NCBI GenBank assembly: GCA_022841525.1
Contig: JALHRI010000002.1
Coordinates: 1-64,000, forward strand
DNA: 64,000 bases
Source: Alphaproteobacteria bacterium
GTDB taxonomy: Bacteria > Pseudomonadota > Alphaproteobacteria > Rickettsiales > UBA3002
Direction: 5' to 3'
The notes below the pieces were generated by a model. That model did not search any database. It saw only the letters and a program-made list of their open reading frames with translations, and was not told the origin of the DNA. Below, piece after piece: positions 40,495 to 51,946 of this stretch (positions are counted from its first letter, which is position 1; every line of letters starts with the position of its first letter). The position numbers were made by a program, and so were the translations under genes.

Positions 40495-41448
40495 TTACGC
40501 ATCAGGCGCGGCTGCAGATGTTGCTTCCAGCGCAGTATTCGTAAGTGGCTGATTTCCACTCGTGTCACCGCTGTGATACGGCGTGGCGATGGCTTCCAAT
40601 GCGGCTTCCATTTCCATTAAAAAACGTTGCCAATCATCAGGATAGACGTTGCGGGCATAACGCTCCTGCGTGAGCGCCCCTTGCAGTTCGTCAAGTTTTA
40701 TGAGATCAGGCTCATCCTCATGAATCACAAAGCGCAGTTTGTGAATCAACTGCATGATACGGTGGTGAGTGTTAATCTGAAAGAAATGATCAAAGCGCGG
40801 TTGCGGCAAATGATCGATGATTTTCAGAATGTTTTTTACGCGGTCTACCGCTAGCGATGTTACCGCACGGCCGTAGCGATTAATATCTTGCAACTCAGCA
40901 TGCGATACTTCTGGTAAGATGTGCGCCATCAACTCGCTCATGCTGATGGTTCTGAAATTGATTCCCTGAAAGCGGTGGCGGTAGTGCACGCCTGCGGTTC
41001 CGCCAAAAATACGGTCAGAACGTACCAGCGCCTTCACCATTTCGCAGCCCCCAAGGCTTACGCCATCAGAAGCGCTGAAAGTATATTCATGTAAATCGTT
41101 CCAGCTCATGGGCTGCGCTGCGTGTTTTTTTCGTATGTGCACCACCCAGCTTTCTAAAAACTGCACGACATACAAACTATCCAGCGGCGGATTGCCGAGC
41201 TTGCCTTTGATCAGGTTATCTGCGCGACTGAGCTGCTGCGCTGGCAAATCCGGACGATTGAGATCAAAACCATATTGCTCAAGTTTGAGCGCCAGATATT
41301 GCATGTAATAATTACTGGCGATGGCATTGAGATAGCGCTCGATTTCGTGATCATCACCGCCAATCGGGGCGATGGCGCTGGTGACAAATTGATTCACTGC
41401 TGCGTCTGCGTACCCGTGCTCTAGTAAGGTGTCGCGTAAGGATTTCAT
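40495..41448 (-). CDS. hypothetical protein (317 aa)
   Basis: Long ORF; MKSLRDTLLEHGYADAAVNQFVTSAIAPIGGDDHEIERYLNAIASNYYMQYL; no recognised family. Confidence 0.8.
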   Translation of the reverse strand: MKSLRDTLLEHGYADAAVNQFVTSAIAPIGGDDHEIERYLNAIASNYYMQYLALKLEQYGFDLNRPDLPAQQLSRADNLIKGKLGNPPLDSLYVVQFLESWVVHIRKKHAAQPMSWNDLHEYTFSASDGVSLGGCEMVKALVRSDRIFGGTAGVHYRHRFQGINFRTISMSELMAHILPEVSHAELQDINRYGRAVTSLAVDRVKNILKIIDHLPQPRFDHFFQINTHHRIMQLIHKLRFVIHEDEPDLIKLDELQGALTQERYARNVYPDDWQRFLMEMEAALEAIATPYHSGDTSGNQPLTNTALEATSAAAPDA

Positions 41449-41676
41449 CTCTTCAATATACGTTGCAATTCTTAAAAATTACTTAATCAACATATATGAA
41501 ATACATACCGCCTAATGGATTACCGCCAGCATGGTTTTTGTGAAACCGGCAACTGGAAAGGGTAGTCGTCATTTTGTAATGCCGCATAAATATACAAATT
41601 ATATTATATAATTATATTACATATGGTTAATAGGATATCCATGGCCTAAGCTAAAATTGGCCGCCGCTAAGTATGA

Positions 41677-41711
41677 TGTAAAAATGCATCATCTAGTTGT
41701 AAAATTGCATC
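41677..41711. promoter_or_regulatory. direct repeat TGTAAAA(A/T)TGCATC x2, 21-bp period
   Basis: tgtaaaaatgcatc (41677-41690) and tgtaaaattgcatc (41698-41711), 13/14 identical. Confidence 0.55.
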
Positions 41712-41887
41712 TTTAATGTAGTATTGGTAAAATATTCTGGCAGGTGGTTCCGTCTGGCATTAGCCTGTGGATAAAGCGGATAAGACGGTGAGCAACTATT
41801 AACCAGGGCATCGGAAAAAATCTGCGAGCGCGTTAACTATTTAGTAACCCCGGCTGTGATAGGGTGGCATCACAGGGAGATAAAGTC

Positions 41888-42064
41888 ATGTATATTTCAG
41901 TAAACAAAACCACGGTTGCGCATCGTCCGGTTCATTATGCCGCGTTAGCTTCTGGTACGATCAGTCATGTCTGGTCGGAAGAAGAGGTGCTTGGCACCAA
42001 GCGCCCCGTAAAAGTGGTAGCGCGCCGCCAGAAAGATTCAGAACATTCTGCGCAAGCGGAGTAA
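41888..42064 (+). CDS. hypothetical small protein (58 aa)
   Basis: agggagataaagtcATG; MYISVNKTTVAHRPVHYAALASGTISHVWSEEEVLGTKRPVKVVARRQ; terminator downstream. Confidence 0.6.
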   Translation: MYISVNKTTVAHRPVHYAALASGTISHVWSEEEVLGTKRPVKVVARRQKDSEHSAQAE

Positions 42065-42109
42065 TGCGTAAACGATAAAAAAGAGCACGAACAAGCGCTC
42101 GGCAAGGAA

Positions 42110-42137
42110 GCCCTCTGCAACGCAGGGGGTTTTTTTG
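42110..42137 (+). terminator. Rho-independent terminator
   Basis: ccctctgc-aac-gcaggggg followed by ttttttt. Confidence 0.7.
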
Positions 42138-42181
42138 TGATCGATGGTTGCTATTTTTCGCATCCGGGGTAGGTTTGGTGC

Positions 42182-43342
42182 ATGTCTGAACCTGTTCTTG
42201 CCCCTTATGCCTGCAACCCGGAAAACTCGCGTGGGCGATTGATTGCTGAGAGCACATGCCCGATGCGCAACGACCATCAGCGCGACCGCGACCGCATTAT
42301 TCACAGCACGTCTTTCCGTCGGTTGGAGTATAAAACGCAAGTCTTTGTGAATCATGAGGGCGATCATTACCGCACGCGCCTCACCCACTCGCTGGAAGTG
42401 TCGCAGCTGGCGCGCTCGCTGGCGCGGAATTTGCGGCTGAATGAGGATCTGGCTGAGTGCTTGGCGCTGGCGCATGATCTGGGGCATACGCCGTTTGGTC
42501 ACGCCGGCGAAGACGGACTGCACGAAGCGATGGCGAATTTCGGCGGCTTTGATCACAACGCACAAACCATCCGTATTTTAACCCGGCTCGAACAGCGCTA
42601 CGCTGCGTATGATGGGCTGAATCTCACCTGGGAAACGCTGGAAGGTATCGCCAAACATAACGGTCCCGTAGTCGGCGCGCCCCCGCGCGCGCTGGCACAG
42701 TATATTCAGCGCCATGATTTAGAGCTGCACACCTACGCCAGCGCTGAAGCGCAAGTCGCCGCGATTGCCGATGATATTGCCTATAATAATCACGATCTCG
42801 ATGATGGTCTGCGCGCGGGATTTTTTACGCTGGATGATTTGTGCGCCCTGCCGATGCTGGGGGAGTTGATCGCACAGGTGCGCGGCAATCACCCCGGGCT
42901 TTCCACCACCCGTCAGGCGCATGAGGTGATTCGCACACTGATCGCGCGCATGATGGCCGACGTGCTGGCGCACACGCGCTCACAAGTAGAAGCGCTGGGT
43001 ATCGGCCATGTGAATGACGTGCGGGCGCTGGGTAAAACGCTGGTATGTTTTTCTGCTGAGATGGAAGAAATTCACCGCGCGATGAAGCGCTATTTAATGA
43101 CCCATATGTACCGTCATCCGCGCGTTAACCGCATGACGAGCAAAGCCAGACGCGTGGTGCGCGCGATGTTTGAGTTTTTTGTCAGTGAACCTAATTGCCT
43201 GCCGCTAATGTGGTATGAACAAACTCAGGGTGCCAGCGCGCAGGCTACTGCCGAAATCGTCGCCGATTTTATCGCCGGGATGACCGACCGCTTCGCACTG
43301 GAGGAATATGCCCGCCTGTTCGATGTCAGCGCGAGAACGTAG
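42182..43342 (+). CDS. dgt: deoxyguanosinetriphosphate triphosphohydrolase-like protein
   Basis: STSFRRLEYKTQVFVNHEGDHYRTRLTHSLEVSQLARSLAR, LAHDLGHTPFGHAGE HD motifs. Confidence 0.95.
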   Translation: MSEPVLAPYACNPENSRGRLIAESTCPMRNDHQRDRDRIIHSTSFRRLEYKTQVFVNHEGDHYRTRLTHSLEVSQLARSLARNLRLNEDLAECLALAHDLGHTPFGHAGEDGLHEAMANFGGFDHNAQTIRILTRLEQRYAAYDGLNLTWETLEGIAKHNGPVVGAPPRALAQYIQRHDLELHTYASAEAQVAAIADDIAYNNHDLDDGLRAGFFTLDDLCALPMLGELIAQVRGNHPGLSTTRQAHEVIRTLIARMMADVLAHTRSQVEALGIGHVNDVRALGKTLVCFSAEMEEIHRAMKRYLMTHMYRHPRVNRMTSKARRVVRAMFEFFVSEPNCLPLMWYEQTQGASAQATAEIVADFIAGMTDRFALEEYARLFDVSART

Positions 43343-43389
43343 TTTTTGTGGACACAAAAACTTGACAAACGCATGATAATGTGTACACA
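43342..43389 (+). promoter_or_regulatory. brnTA promoter/operator region with two palindromes
   Basis: gtttttgtg-ga-cacaaaaac (43342-43361), ttgaca (43362-43367), tgtgtacaca (43380-43389). Confidence 0.6.
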
Positions 43390-43392
43390 ATA

Positions 43393-43662
43393 ATGAAGGT
43401 TGCTGTCGGTTATGATCCTAAAAAACGCGAAGCCACCTTGCGTGATCGCGGTTTAGATTTTGAAGATGCTACCATAGTTTTTGACGGAGATACGATTGAA
43501 ATCGAAGATACCCGTCAGGATTATGGTGAAACGCGGGTGATCTGTTTTGGTAGGCTGGCTGGAAGGCTGGTAGTAATTGGGTATGTTCAGCGTGGCGATG
43601 TGCGCCATGTTTTTTCGATGAGGAAAGCCAATGACCGGGAAAAAGAAAAATATCCGCTCTGA
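43393..43662 (+). CDS. brnT: BrnT-family toxin
   Basis: DPKKREATLRDRGLDFEDATIVFDGDTIEIEDTRQDYGETRVICFGRLAGRLVVIGYVQRGDVRHVFSMRKANDREKEKY. Confidence 0.9.
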   Translation: MKVAVGYDPKKREATLRDRGLDFEDATIVFDGDTIEIEDTRQDYGETRVICFGRLAGRLVVIGYVQRGDVRHVFSMRKANDREKEKYPL

Positions 43663-43912
43663 TCTTAAAAAAATGGATGCGCATTCTATTTCACCTGAGG
43701 AATACGAAGATTTGCCGGAGCTCACCGATACCATGCTGGCGCAGGCAGTGCACATGCGTCAGGGCAAAAAGCTGGGCAGGCCACCGGCCAAAAACCGCAA
43801 AATATCGGTGCATTTGCGGGTCGATCCGGAAGTGTGTGCGGCGTTTCGTGCCACAGGCCCCGGCTGGCAAACGCGCATGCATCAGGTGCTTTCGGATCAT
43901 CGGCCGAAGTGA
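43631..43912 (+). CDS. brnA: BrnA-family antitoxin
   Basis: Overlaps brnT; GRPPAKNRKISVHLRVDPEVCAAFRATGPGWQTRMHQVL. Confidence 0.9.
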   Translation: MTGKKKNIRSDLKKMDAHSISPEEYEDLPELTDTMLAQAVHMRQGKKLGRPPAKNRKISVHLRVDPEVCAAFRATGPGWQTRMHQVLSDHRPK

Positions 43913-43978
43913 CATAAAAATTATCGTTGCATAAACTGTTAGAATTCATGATAGCAATGGCTTTTATCAGGAATTTTT

Positions 43979-45730
43979 ATGCATGTATTTGCGATTTATC
44001 ACCGTCATGTGCTCTCGGTTATTGAGGCGCTAAAATCAGAAGGTGTCATTGCAGCGCACGCATCGCTAAGTGCCATCACGCTGGAGCCGCCGCGCGAGGC
44101 TGCGCACGGCGATATGGCCACCAACGCGGCGATGGTGCTGGCGGGGCAGGTAAAGGCAAATCCGCGCGCGCTGGCCGAAAAAATCGCCGACAAACTACGC
44201 GGCCTAAGCGGCGTTACCAGCGTATCGATTGCAGGGCCGGGATTTATTAACCTTAGCCTTGCCGAAGATATCTGGCGCAGTGTGATTCCGGAAATTCTCC
44301 GCGACGGCCATGCTTACGGCGATTCGAACCTGGGCGCGGGCAAGAAAATCAACGTCGAATATGTATCGGCCAATCCCACGGGGCCGCTGCATATTGGCCA
44401 TGCGCGCGGCGCAGTGTACGGTGATGCGCTGGCGAGTTTGCTTGCCAAAGCGGGCTTTGCGGTGAGCAAAGAATACTACATCAACGATGCTGGCGCGCAG
44501 GTGGAAGTGCTGGCGCGCTCGGCCTATCTGCGCTACCGCGAAGCGTGCGGTGAGGCGATTGGCGAGATACCCGAAGGCCTCTATCCCGGTGAGTATCTAA
44601 AAGCCGCGGGCGAGGCGATTAAGGCAAAATTCGGCGCCACTTTGACCAGCAAACCCGAAGCCGACTGGCTGGCGGATGTGCAAGCCATCGCCATAGAATC
44701 CATGCTTACGCTCATCCGTGCAGACCTTGCGGATTTGGGGATTCATCATGACATTTTTACCTCCGAAGCGGCACTGAAACGTGCGGGTAAAGTCGAAGAA
44801 GCGATCGAGATTTTGCGTACACTCGGCCATATTTACCGCGGCGTGTTGGACGCGCCCAAAGGCGAAACGCCCGATGACTGGGAGCCTGAAGAACAGCTGC
44901 TGTTTAGATCCTCTGCATTTGGGGATGATGCCGATCGCACGGTGCAAAAAGCAAACGGTGCGTTCACCTATTTCGCAGGAGATCTGGCGCTCACACGCGA
45001 TAAAATCGCCCGTGGATACGATGGCCTGATCATGATGCTGGGAGCCGATCACGGCGGTTATGTAAAGCGGCTGCAGGCCATTACCACCGCGCTTTCTGAA
45101 GGGCGTGTGGGCATGGAAGTGATGCTATGCCAACTGGTGCATTTGTTCAAAAACGGCGAGCCCATGCGCATGAGCAAACGCGCGGGCAATTTCATCACCG
45201 TGCGCGATGTGCTGGAGGAAGTGGGCAAAGACATTCTGCGCTTTGTGATGCTGATGCGTAAAAGCTCGCAGGATATGGAATTTGATCTGGATAAGGTGAA
45301 AGAACAATCGAAAGATAATCCGGTATTTTATGTGCAGTACGCGCATGCACGCGCGCACTCGCTGCTCAGGCTTGCAGCCCAGCAAGACGCAAACGCGGTA
45401 GAAGCTGCCAAGCGCATGGATGTGTCGGCGCTTGCGCGTCTGAGCCATCCGGCGGAGATGGCGTTTGTTAAAAAACTGGCTTCGTATCCGCGGCTCATCG
45501 AGCAAGCGGCTATCGCGCGCGAGCCGCACCGTATCATCTATTTTGCGCAGGAAGTCGCGGCCATGTTTCATGAAATCTGGGGTATGGGCAATGCGGATGC
45601 CTCGCTGCGTTTCGTGCAAGCAGGCGATAGCAGCCTTACGGCGGCACGGCTCATGCTTGCGCGTGCGGGGGCAGCTGTGATAGCTTCTGCGCTCAATTTG
45701 TGCGGCGTCACGCCGGTGGAGGAGATGTAG
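43979..45730 (+). CDS. argS: arginyl-tRNA synthetase
   Basis: NVEYVSANPTGPLHIGHARGAVYGDALA, KMSKRAGN-like MRMSKRAGNFITVRDV. Confidence 0.97.
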   Translation: MHVFAIYHRHVLSVIEALKSEGVIAAHASLSAITLEPPREAAHGDMATNAAMVLAGQVKANPRALAEKIADKLRGLSGVTSVSIAGPGFINLSLAEDIWRSVIPEILRDGHAYGDSNLGAGKKINVEYVSANPTGPLHIGHARGAVYGDALASLLAKAGFAVSKEYYINDAGAQVEVLARSAYLRYREACGEAIGEIPEGLYPGEYLKAAGEAIKAKFGATLTSKPEADWLADVQAIAIESMLTLIRADLADLGIHHDIFTSEAALKRAGKVEEAIEILRTLGHIYRGVLDAPKGETPDDWEPEEQLLFRSSAFGDDADRTVQKANGAFTYFAGDLALTRDKIARGYDGLIMMLGADHGGYVKRLQAITTALSEGRVGMEVMLCQLVHLFKNGEPMRMSKRAGNFITVRDVLEEVGKDILRFVMLMRKSSQDMEFDLDKVKEQSKDNPVFYVQYAHARAHSLLRLAAQQDANAVEAAKRMDVSALARLSHPAEMAFVKKLASYPRLIEQAAIAREPHRIIYFAQEVAAMFHEIWGMGNADASLRFVQAGDSSLTAARLMLARAGAAVIASALNLCGVTPVEEM

Positions 45731-45731
45731 C

Positions 45732-46649
45732 ATGCGACAAGATTACGATGAGTTTGATGGCGCATCATCGCCGCGCTCAAAAGCTGCCTGGATTGTCATG
45801 GGGCTAGCTGCCATCAGCTTTGCCGCGCTGGGCATTTATGCCATTAACGGCTCGGGCAGCGAAGATGCTGGGGAAGATATCATCACCCTCGATGCGGTGG
45901 ATAGCGCCTATAAAACCACACCGGAAAATGAAGGTGGGATGGAGTTTCCGCATCAGGATAAAACCATCTACGATGCGCTGGATGGGAATACGCAGCGCGC
46001 GCAGGTGGAGCGTTTATATCCTGAGCCTGAAACGCCCATTATCCCCGAGGTAGACGCCGAAGATGTGGTGCCTGAGTCGGCGATCACTAAAGAAAATGGC
46101 GCGGCAGAAAGCTACGTGGCAAACGCGCCTAAAGAAGAGGCGCCTGAGCCTTCAAAACCACGCACCAGTGCGATTGAGAAGGCACAGCAGCAAGCCAAAG
46201 CGCTTGCAGATGAAGCGGTAAAAAATGCGGCCATTCCTAAGCCAACCCCTGAAGTGAAACCAGCACCCATCGTCAGTGAAAAACCAGCGCCAGTGGTGAG
46301 CAAAAAGCCTGAGTCAACCCCAGCGCCAACTCCAGCGCCTGTAGAAAAACCTGCCCCAAAACCAGAGGCAAAACCAGTGAAGCAGGCACCGGTGCTGGCC
46401 GGTAAGTTCGCCGTGCAGCTTGGGGCGTATAAATCGCAGCCCGAGGCTGAAGGGCAGTGGCAGAAAATTTATACCAAGCACATGAGCGCACTTAGCGGCA
46501 CGCGGGAAAAAATCATCCGCGCGGATCTGGCGGGCGGCACCTATTACCGCTTGCGTGCGGTGGGATTTGCCAGCGCCGAGAGTGCCAAAGCCGCCTGCGG
46601 CAAGCTAAGTGCCGCAGGGCAAGCCTGCTTTTTCGCAGGTCAGCAATGA
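45732..46649 (+). CDS. SPOR-domain membrane protein
   Basis: One TM, Pro/Glu-rich linker, C-terminal SPOR: GKFAVQLGAYKSQPEAEGQWQKI...YYRLRAVGFASAESAKAACGKLSAAGQACFF. Confidence 0.9.
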   Translation: MRQDYDEFDGASSPRSKAAWIVMGLAAISFAALGIYAINGSGSEDAGEDIITLDAVDSAYKTTPENEGGMEFPHQDKTIYDALDGNTQRAQVERLYPEPETPIIPEVDAEDVVPESAITKENGAAESYVANAPKEEAPEPSKPRTSAIEKAQQQAKALADEAVKNAAIPKPTPEVKPAPIVSEKPAPVVSKKPESTPAPTPAPVEKPAPKPEAKPVKQAPVLAGKFAVQLGAYKSQPEAEGQWQKIYTKHMSALSGTREKIIRADLAGGTYYRLRAVGFASAESAKAACGKLSAAGQACFFAGQQ

Positions 46650-47665
46650 CGCCGAAGGCCTTTATTTGCGGCGTTTCAGGCCAGCGTTTACATGAAGATG
46701 AAAAGCGTTTTTTATCGCGCGAGCAGCCCTACGGCGTGATTTTATTTGCGCGCAACTGCGACACTCCGTCGCAGGTGAAGGCGCTGTGCGTTGAGATTCG
46801 CGAATGTTTGAGCCACGATTTTGCGGGTATTTTAATCGATCAGGAAGGTGGCCGCGTGGCGCGCTTAAAGCCGCCGCATTGGCGCGCTTATCCGCCTGCA
46901 AAATGCTTTGCCGATATCGCAGCTGAGGGCGATATGACGGGCGCGCGCGATGCATCGTACCTCAATGCACGGCTGATTGCTCAGGATCTGCGCGCGCTTG
47001 GCATCAGCATTAACTGTGCGCCGCTGGCCGATGTGCCAAGCCCGCAATGTCATGACATTATTGGTGACCGCGCCTTTGGCGATGCGCCACCGCAAGTCAT
47101 TACGCTGGCGCGTGCGCAGGCAGATGGTCTGATGGATGGGGGCGTACTGCCGGTGTTAAAGCATATCCCCGGCCACGGTCGGGCGCGTGCCGATAGCCAT
47201 TTGGAATTACCCGTGGTGGATGCCAGCCGCGCCGAGCTTGAGGCAACCGATTTCGCCCCGTTTGCAGCGCTGTCTGATCTACCGCTGGGCATGACAGCGC
47301 ATATTATTTACACCGCGCTGGATGCCCAGCGTTGCGCGACGATTTCACCCACCGTCATTGACCTCATTCGCCGCGAGATTGGGTTTAACGGCTTGCTGAT
47401 GAGTGATGATCTTTCGATGAAAGCGCTGCGCGGTTCTTTCCAGGAGCGCACCGAACTCACGCTTGCTGCAGGCTGCGATTTAGCGCTGCATTGTAACGGT
47501 GATATGGCTGAAATGCTGGCGGTTGCCAGTGCCTGCAGTGTGCTAAGCGATGCGGCCTGTGAGCGCGCCGCGCGCGCGGCGAGCTTAGCTGCGCGCGAGG
47601 TTCGCCCGCTGCCTGAGGATGCAGAGCATGCGTGGGCGCGCATGGTGGGAATTGAGCTTGCATAA
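46646..47665 (+). CDS. nagZ: beta-N-acetylhexosaminidase
   Basis: LIDQEGGRVARLKPPHW, LKHIPGHGRARADSHLELPVV, LLMSDDLSMKAL. Confidence 0.95.
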   Translation: MTPKAFICGVSGQRLHEDEKRFLSREQPYGVILFARNCDTPSQVKALCVEIRECLSHDFAGILIDQEGGRVARLKPPHWRAYPPAKCFADIAAEGDMTGARDASYLNARLIAQDLRALGISINCAPLADVPSPQCHDIIGDRAFGDAPPQVITLARAQADGLMDGGVLPVLKHIPGHGRARADSHLELPVVDASRAELEATDFAPFAALSDLPLGMTAHIIYTALDAQRCATISPTVIDLIRREIGFNGLLMSDDLSMKALRGSFQERTELTLAAGCDLALHCNGDMAEMLAVASACSVLSDAACERAARAASLAAREVRPLPEDAEHAWARMVGIELA

Positions 47666-47683
47666 ACGAACAAAGGAGAGGTT

Positions 47684-47854
47684 ATGTCGCTTGGAATATG
47701 GGAATTACTGCTGATTTTAGCGATTGTGCTGGTGGTGTTTGGTGCTGGAAAAGTTACCAAAGTCATGGGTGATTTAGGCAAAGGTGTCACCGCCTTCAAG
47801 CGCGGATTAAACGCGCCCGAGGATGACAAAAAATCGGACACTACGCCGCAGTAA
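47684..47854 (+). CDS. tatA: twin-arginine translocase TatA
   Basis: Not in ORF track (56 aa): MSLGIWELLLILAIVLVVFGAGKVTKVMGDLGKGVTAFKRGLNAPEDDKKSDTTPQ; upstream of tatB. Confidence 0.93.
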   Translation: MSLGIWELLLILAIVLVVFGAGKVTKVMGDLGKGVTAFKRGLNAPEDDKKSDTTPQ

Positions 47855-48179
47855 TGTTGGGCATTGGCATCTCAGAACTGGCGCTCATTTTACTTGTGGG
47901 CCTGATGGTCATTGGCCCGAAAGAATTGCCAGCGCTTGCCAGACAAATCATTGCGGTCGTAAAAAAACTGCGGGTGATGGCAGATCATGTCCGCGCCGAG
48001 ATGCACAAAGTCGTCGAAGAATCAGGCGTAAATGAGGTGCGCACGCACACGATTATTGATCTGAACGGCCAGCCGCAAGTGGCCTATGATGTGAGTGAGC
48101 TTCGCGCCACGTCGTTCGTCATTCGTCATTCGTCATTAGAAAAAAAGGAATTCGAATCACGAATCACGAATCACGAATC

Positions 48180-48183
<4 letters not shown>
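47854..48183 (+). CDS. tatB: twin-arginine translocase TatB
   Basis: TAATG overlap with tatA; MLGIGISELALILLVGLMVIGPKELPALARQI; C-terminal tail encoded by a palindromic element. Confidence 0.93.
48111..48182. repeat. heptad palindromic element at tatB/tatC junction
   Basis: gttcgtc-attcgtc-attcgtc (48114-48134) and four CGAATCA-type heptads (48153-48180) in inverted orientation. Confidence 0.85.
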
Positions 48184-50247
<2,064 letters not shown>

Positions 50248-50250
<3 letters not shown>

Positions 50251-51021
50251 AACCTCAAAAACGCACGTATTTTAATTACCAACGATGACGGCGTAGGTGC
50301 GGAAGGCATCGCGCTGCTGGAGCGTATTGCACAAACACTTTCCGATGATGTGTGGGTGGTCGCGCCCGATAAAGAACAAAGCGGGGCGGGGCATTCGCTT
50401 AGTTTGCACGCGCCGATTCGCTACCGCCAAGTGGCGGATCGTAGGTTCGCGGTATCCGGCACGCCGACCGACGCAGTGCTAGTCGGTGTGATGGAAATTT
50501 TGAAAGATAAACGCCCAGACCTCGTGCTTTCTGGTATTAATCGTGGCAATAATTTAGCCGAAGATGTCACCTATTCCGGCACTATTGCGGCGGCGATGGA
50601 AGCGACCTTGCTTGAAATTCCGGCGATTGCGCTTTCCAATACCCTCACCGATGCAGTGCCCGATTGGCGCACGCCTGAGGCATTCGCGGCGCAAGTCATT
50701 GCCTCACTGGTGAAGCTGCACTGGCCAACTGGCACGCTCATGAACGTGAATTTCCCGCCGCTGCCGCCGGAAGAGGTGCGCGGCGTTCGCCCGTGCGCGC
50801 ATGGCAGGCGCAAGCTGGATGATAATCTGCACCGCCGCACCGACCCGCACGGTAGACCTTACGTGTGGATTGGCGGTCAGCGTACCGAGCCGTTTTGCAC
50901 CGACCCTGAGGCCGATTACCGCCTGATCGCCGAGGGTTTTATTACCGTAACCCCGCTGAGCTTGGATTTGACGCATCATCTGATGCTTAAGGAAATGCAG
51001 CATATGTTTGAGGGGGTGTGA
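50248..51021 (+). CDS. surE: 5'-nucleotidase SurE
   Basis: ILITNDDGVGAEGIALLERI, VVAPDKEQSGAGHSLSL, SGINRGNNLAEDVTYSGTIAAAMEA. Confidence 0.97.
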
Positions 51022-51045
51022 TGAGGCGAGCCATAAAAAGAACTA

Positions 51046-51160
51046 CTCCCCCCTTGAGGGGGAGTCGAAACCGCTTGCGGTTTCGGTGGGGGGTAATGGG
51101 TGAGCGCTGCGCATGTGCTTACCCCCCACCCCAACCCTCCCCCTCAAGGGGGGAGGGGGC
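51046..51160. repeat. intergenic palindromic element (C/G-rich)
   Basis: ctccccccttgagggggag ... accccccaccccaaccctccccctcaaggggggaggggg. Confidence 0.8.
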
Positions 51161-51178
51161 TTTGCGGTGCCTCGGCCT

Positions 51179-51868
51179 ATGACCCAACATTCCGACACGC
51201 TTCTGGCATCTTACCACGCCGCGATCGCGAACGATCTGGCGGCGGAAAAAATCCGCCTGCTGATGAAACTGCGCAAGCTGAACATTACCGATACGCGGGT
51301 GCTTTCCGCCATGGAATCTACCCCGCGCGAAGCCTTTGTGGAAGCCGCGTTCCGCGACCGCGCCTACGAAGATAACGCGCTGCCGATTGCCGCCGAGCAA
51401 ACCATTTCCATGCCCAGCGTGGTGGCGATCATGACGCAAGCGCTGGACGTTCAGCCGCGCCATATGGTGCTGGAAATTGGTACGGGGTCGGGCTATCAGG
51501 CGGCGATTTTGGCCAAGCTGTGCCGCCGTTTGCACACGATTGAACGTCACCGCGAGCTGTATGAGGTTGCAACAGCCCGCTTCGATACGCTTAAACTGCG
51601 GAACATCACCTGCCATTTGGGCGATGGTGCCAAAGGCTGGGCGCATGCAGCACCTTACAGCCGCATTATGGTAACCTGTGCAGCCATCGAGGAGCCGACG
51701 GCATTGCTCGAACAACTGGCCGACGGCGGTAAGATGGTGATTCCGTTAGGCGAACATGTCGCCGATCAGGAGCTGTTTATGATCACCCGCAAGGGTAGTG
51801 AATTTATTACCGAGCCACTCGGATCTGTTCGATTTGTGCCACTGGTGGAAGAAAAATCTGCCAAATAA
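51179..51868 (+). CDS. pcm: protein-L-isoaspartate O-methyltransferase
   Basis: MESTPREAFVEAAFRDRAYEDNALPIAAEQTISMPSVVAIMTQAL, VLEIGTGSGYQAAILAKL; start after the upstream repeat. Confidence 0.95.
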   Translation: MTQHSDTLLASYHAAIANDLAAEKIRLLMKLRKLNITDTRVLSAMESTPREAFVEAAFRDRAYEDNALPIAAEQTISMPSVVAIMTQALDVQPRHMVLEIGTGSGYQAAILAKLCRRLHTIERHRELYEVATARFDTLKLRNITCHLGDGAKGWAHAAPYSRIMVTCAAIEEPTALLEQLADGGKMVIPLGEHVADQELFMITRKGSEFITEPLGSVRFVPLVEEKSAK

Positions 51869-51946
51869 TAGGGCGGCGTGGTACAAAATTATTAATTGTT
51901 TCAGTGCTGTTTTAGGTTATCCACAAGATCTATCTAACGTTTGTGG

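Noticed and set aside
41449-41887. Chromosomal origin (oriC)
   Set aside because: AT-rich with one consensus DnaA box and a weak CtrA-like site, but no box cluster and no typical origin neighbours; evidence insufficient.
43393-43912. brnTA as a novel defence system
   Set aside because: Both proteins match the well-known BrnT/BrnA toxin-antitoxin family; only the operator palindromes are worth a second look.
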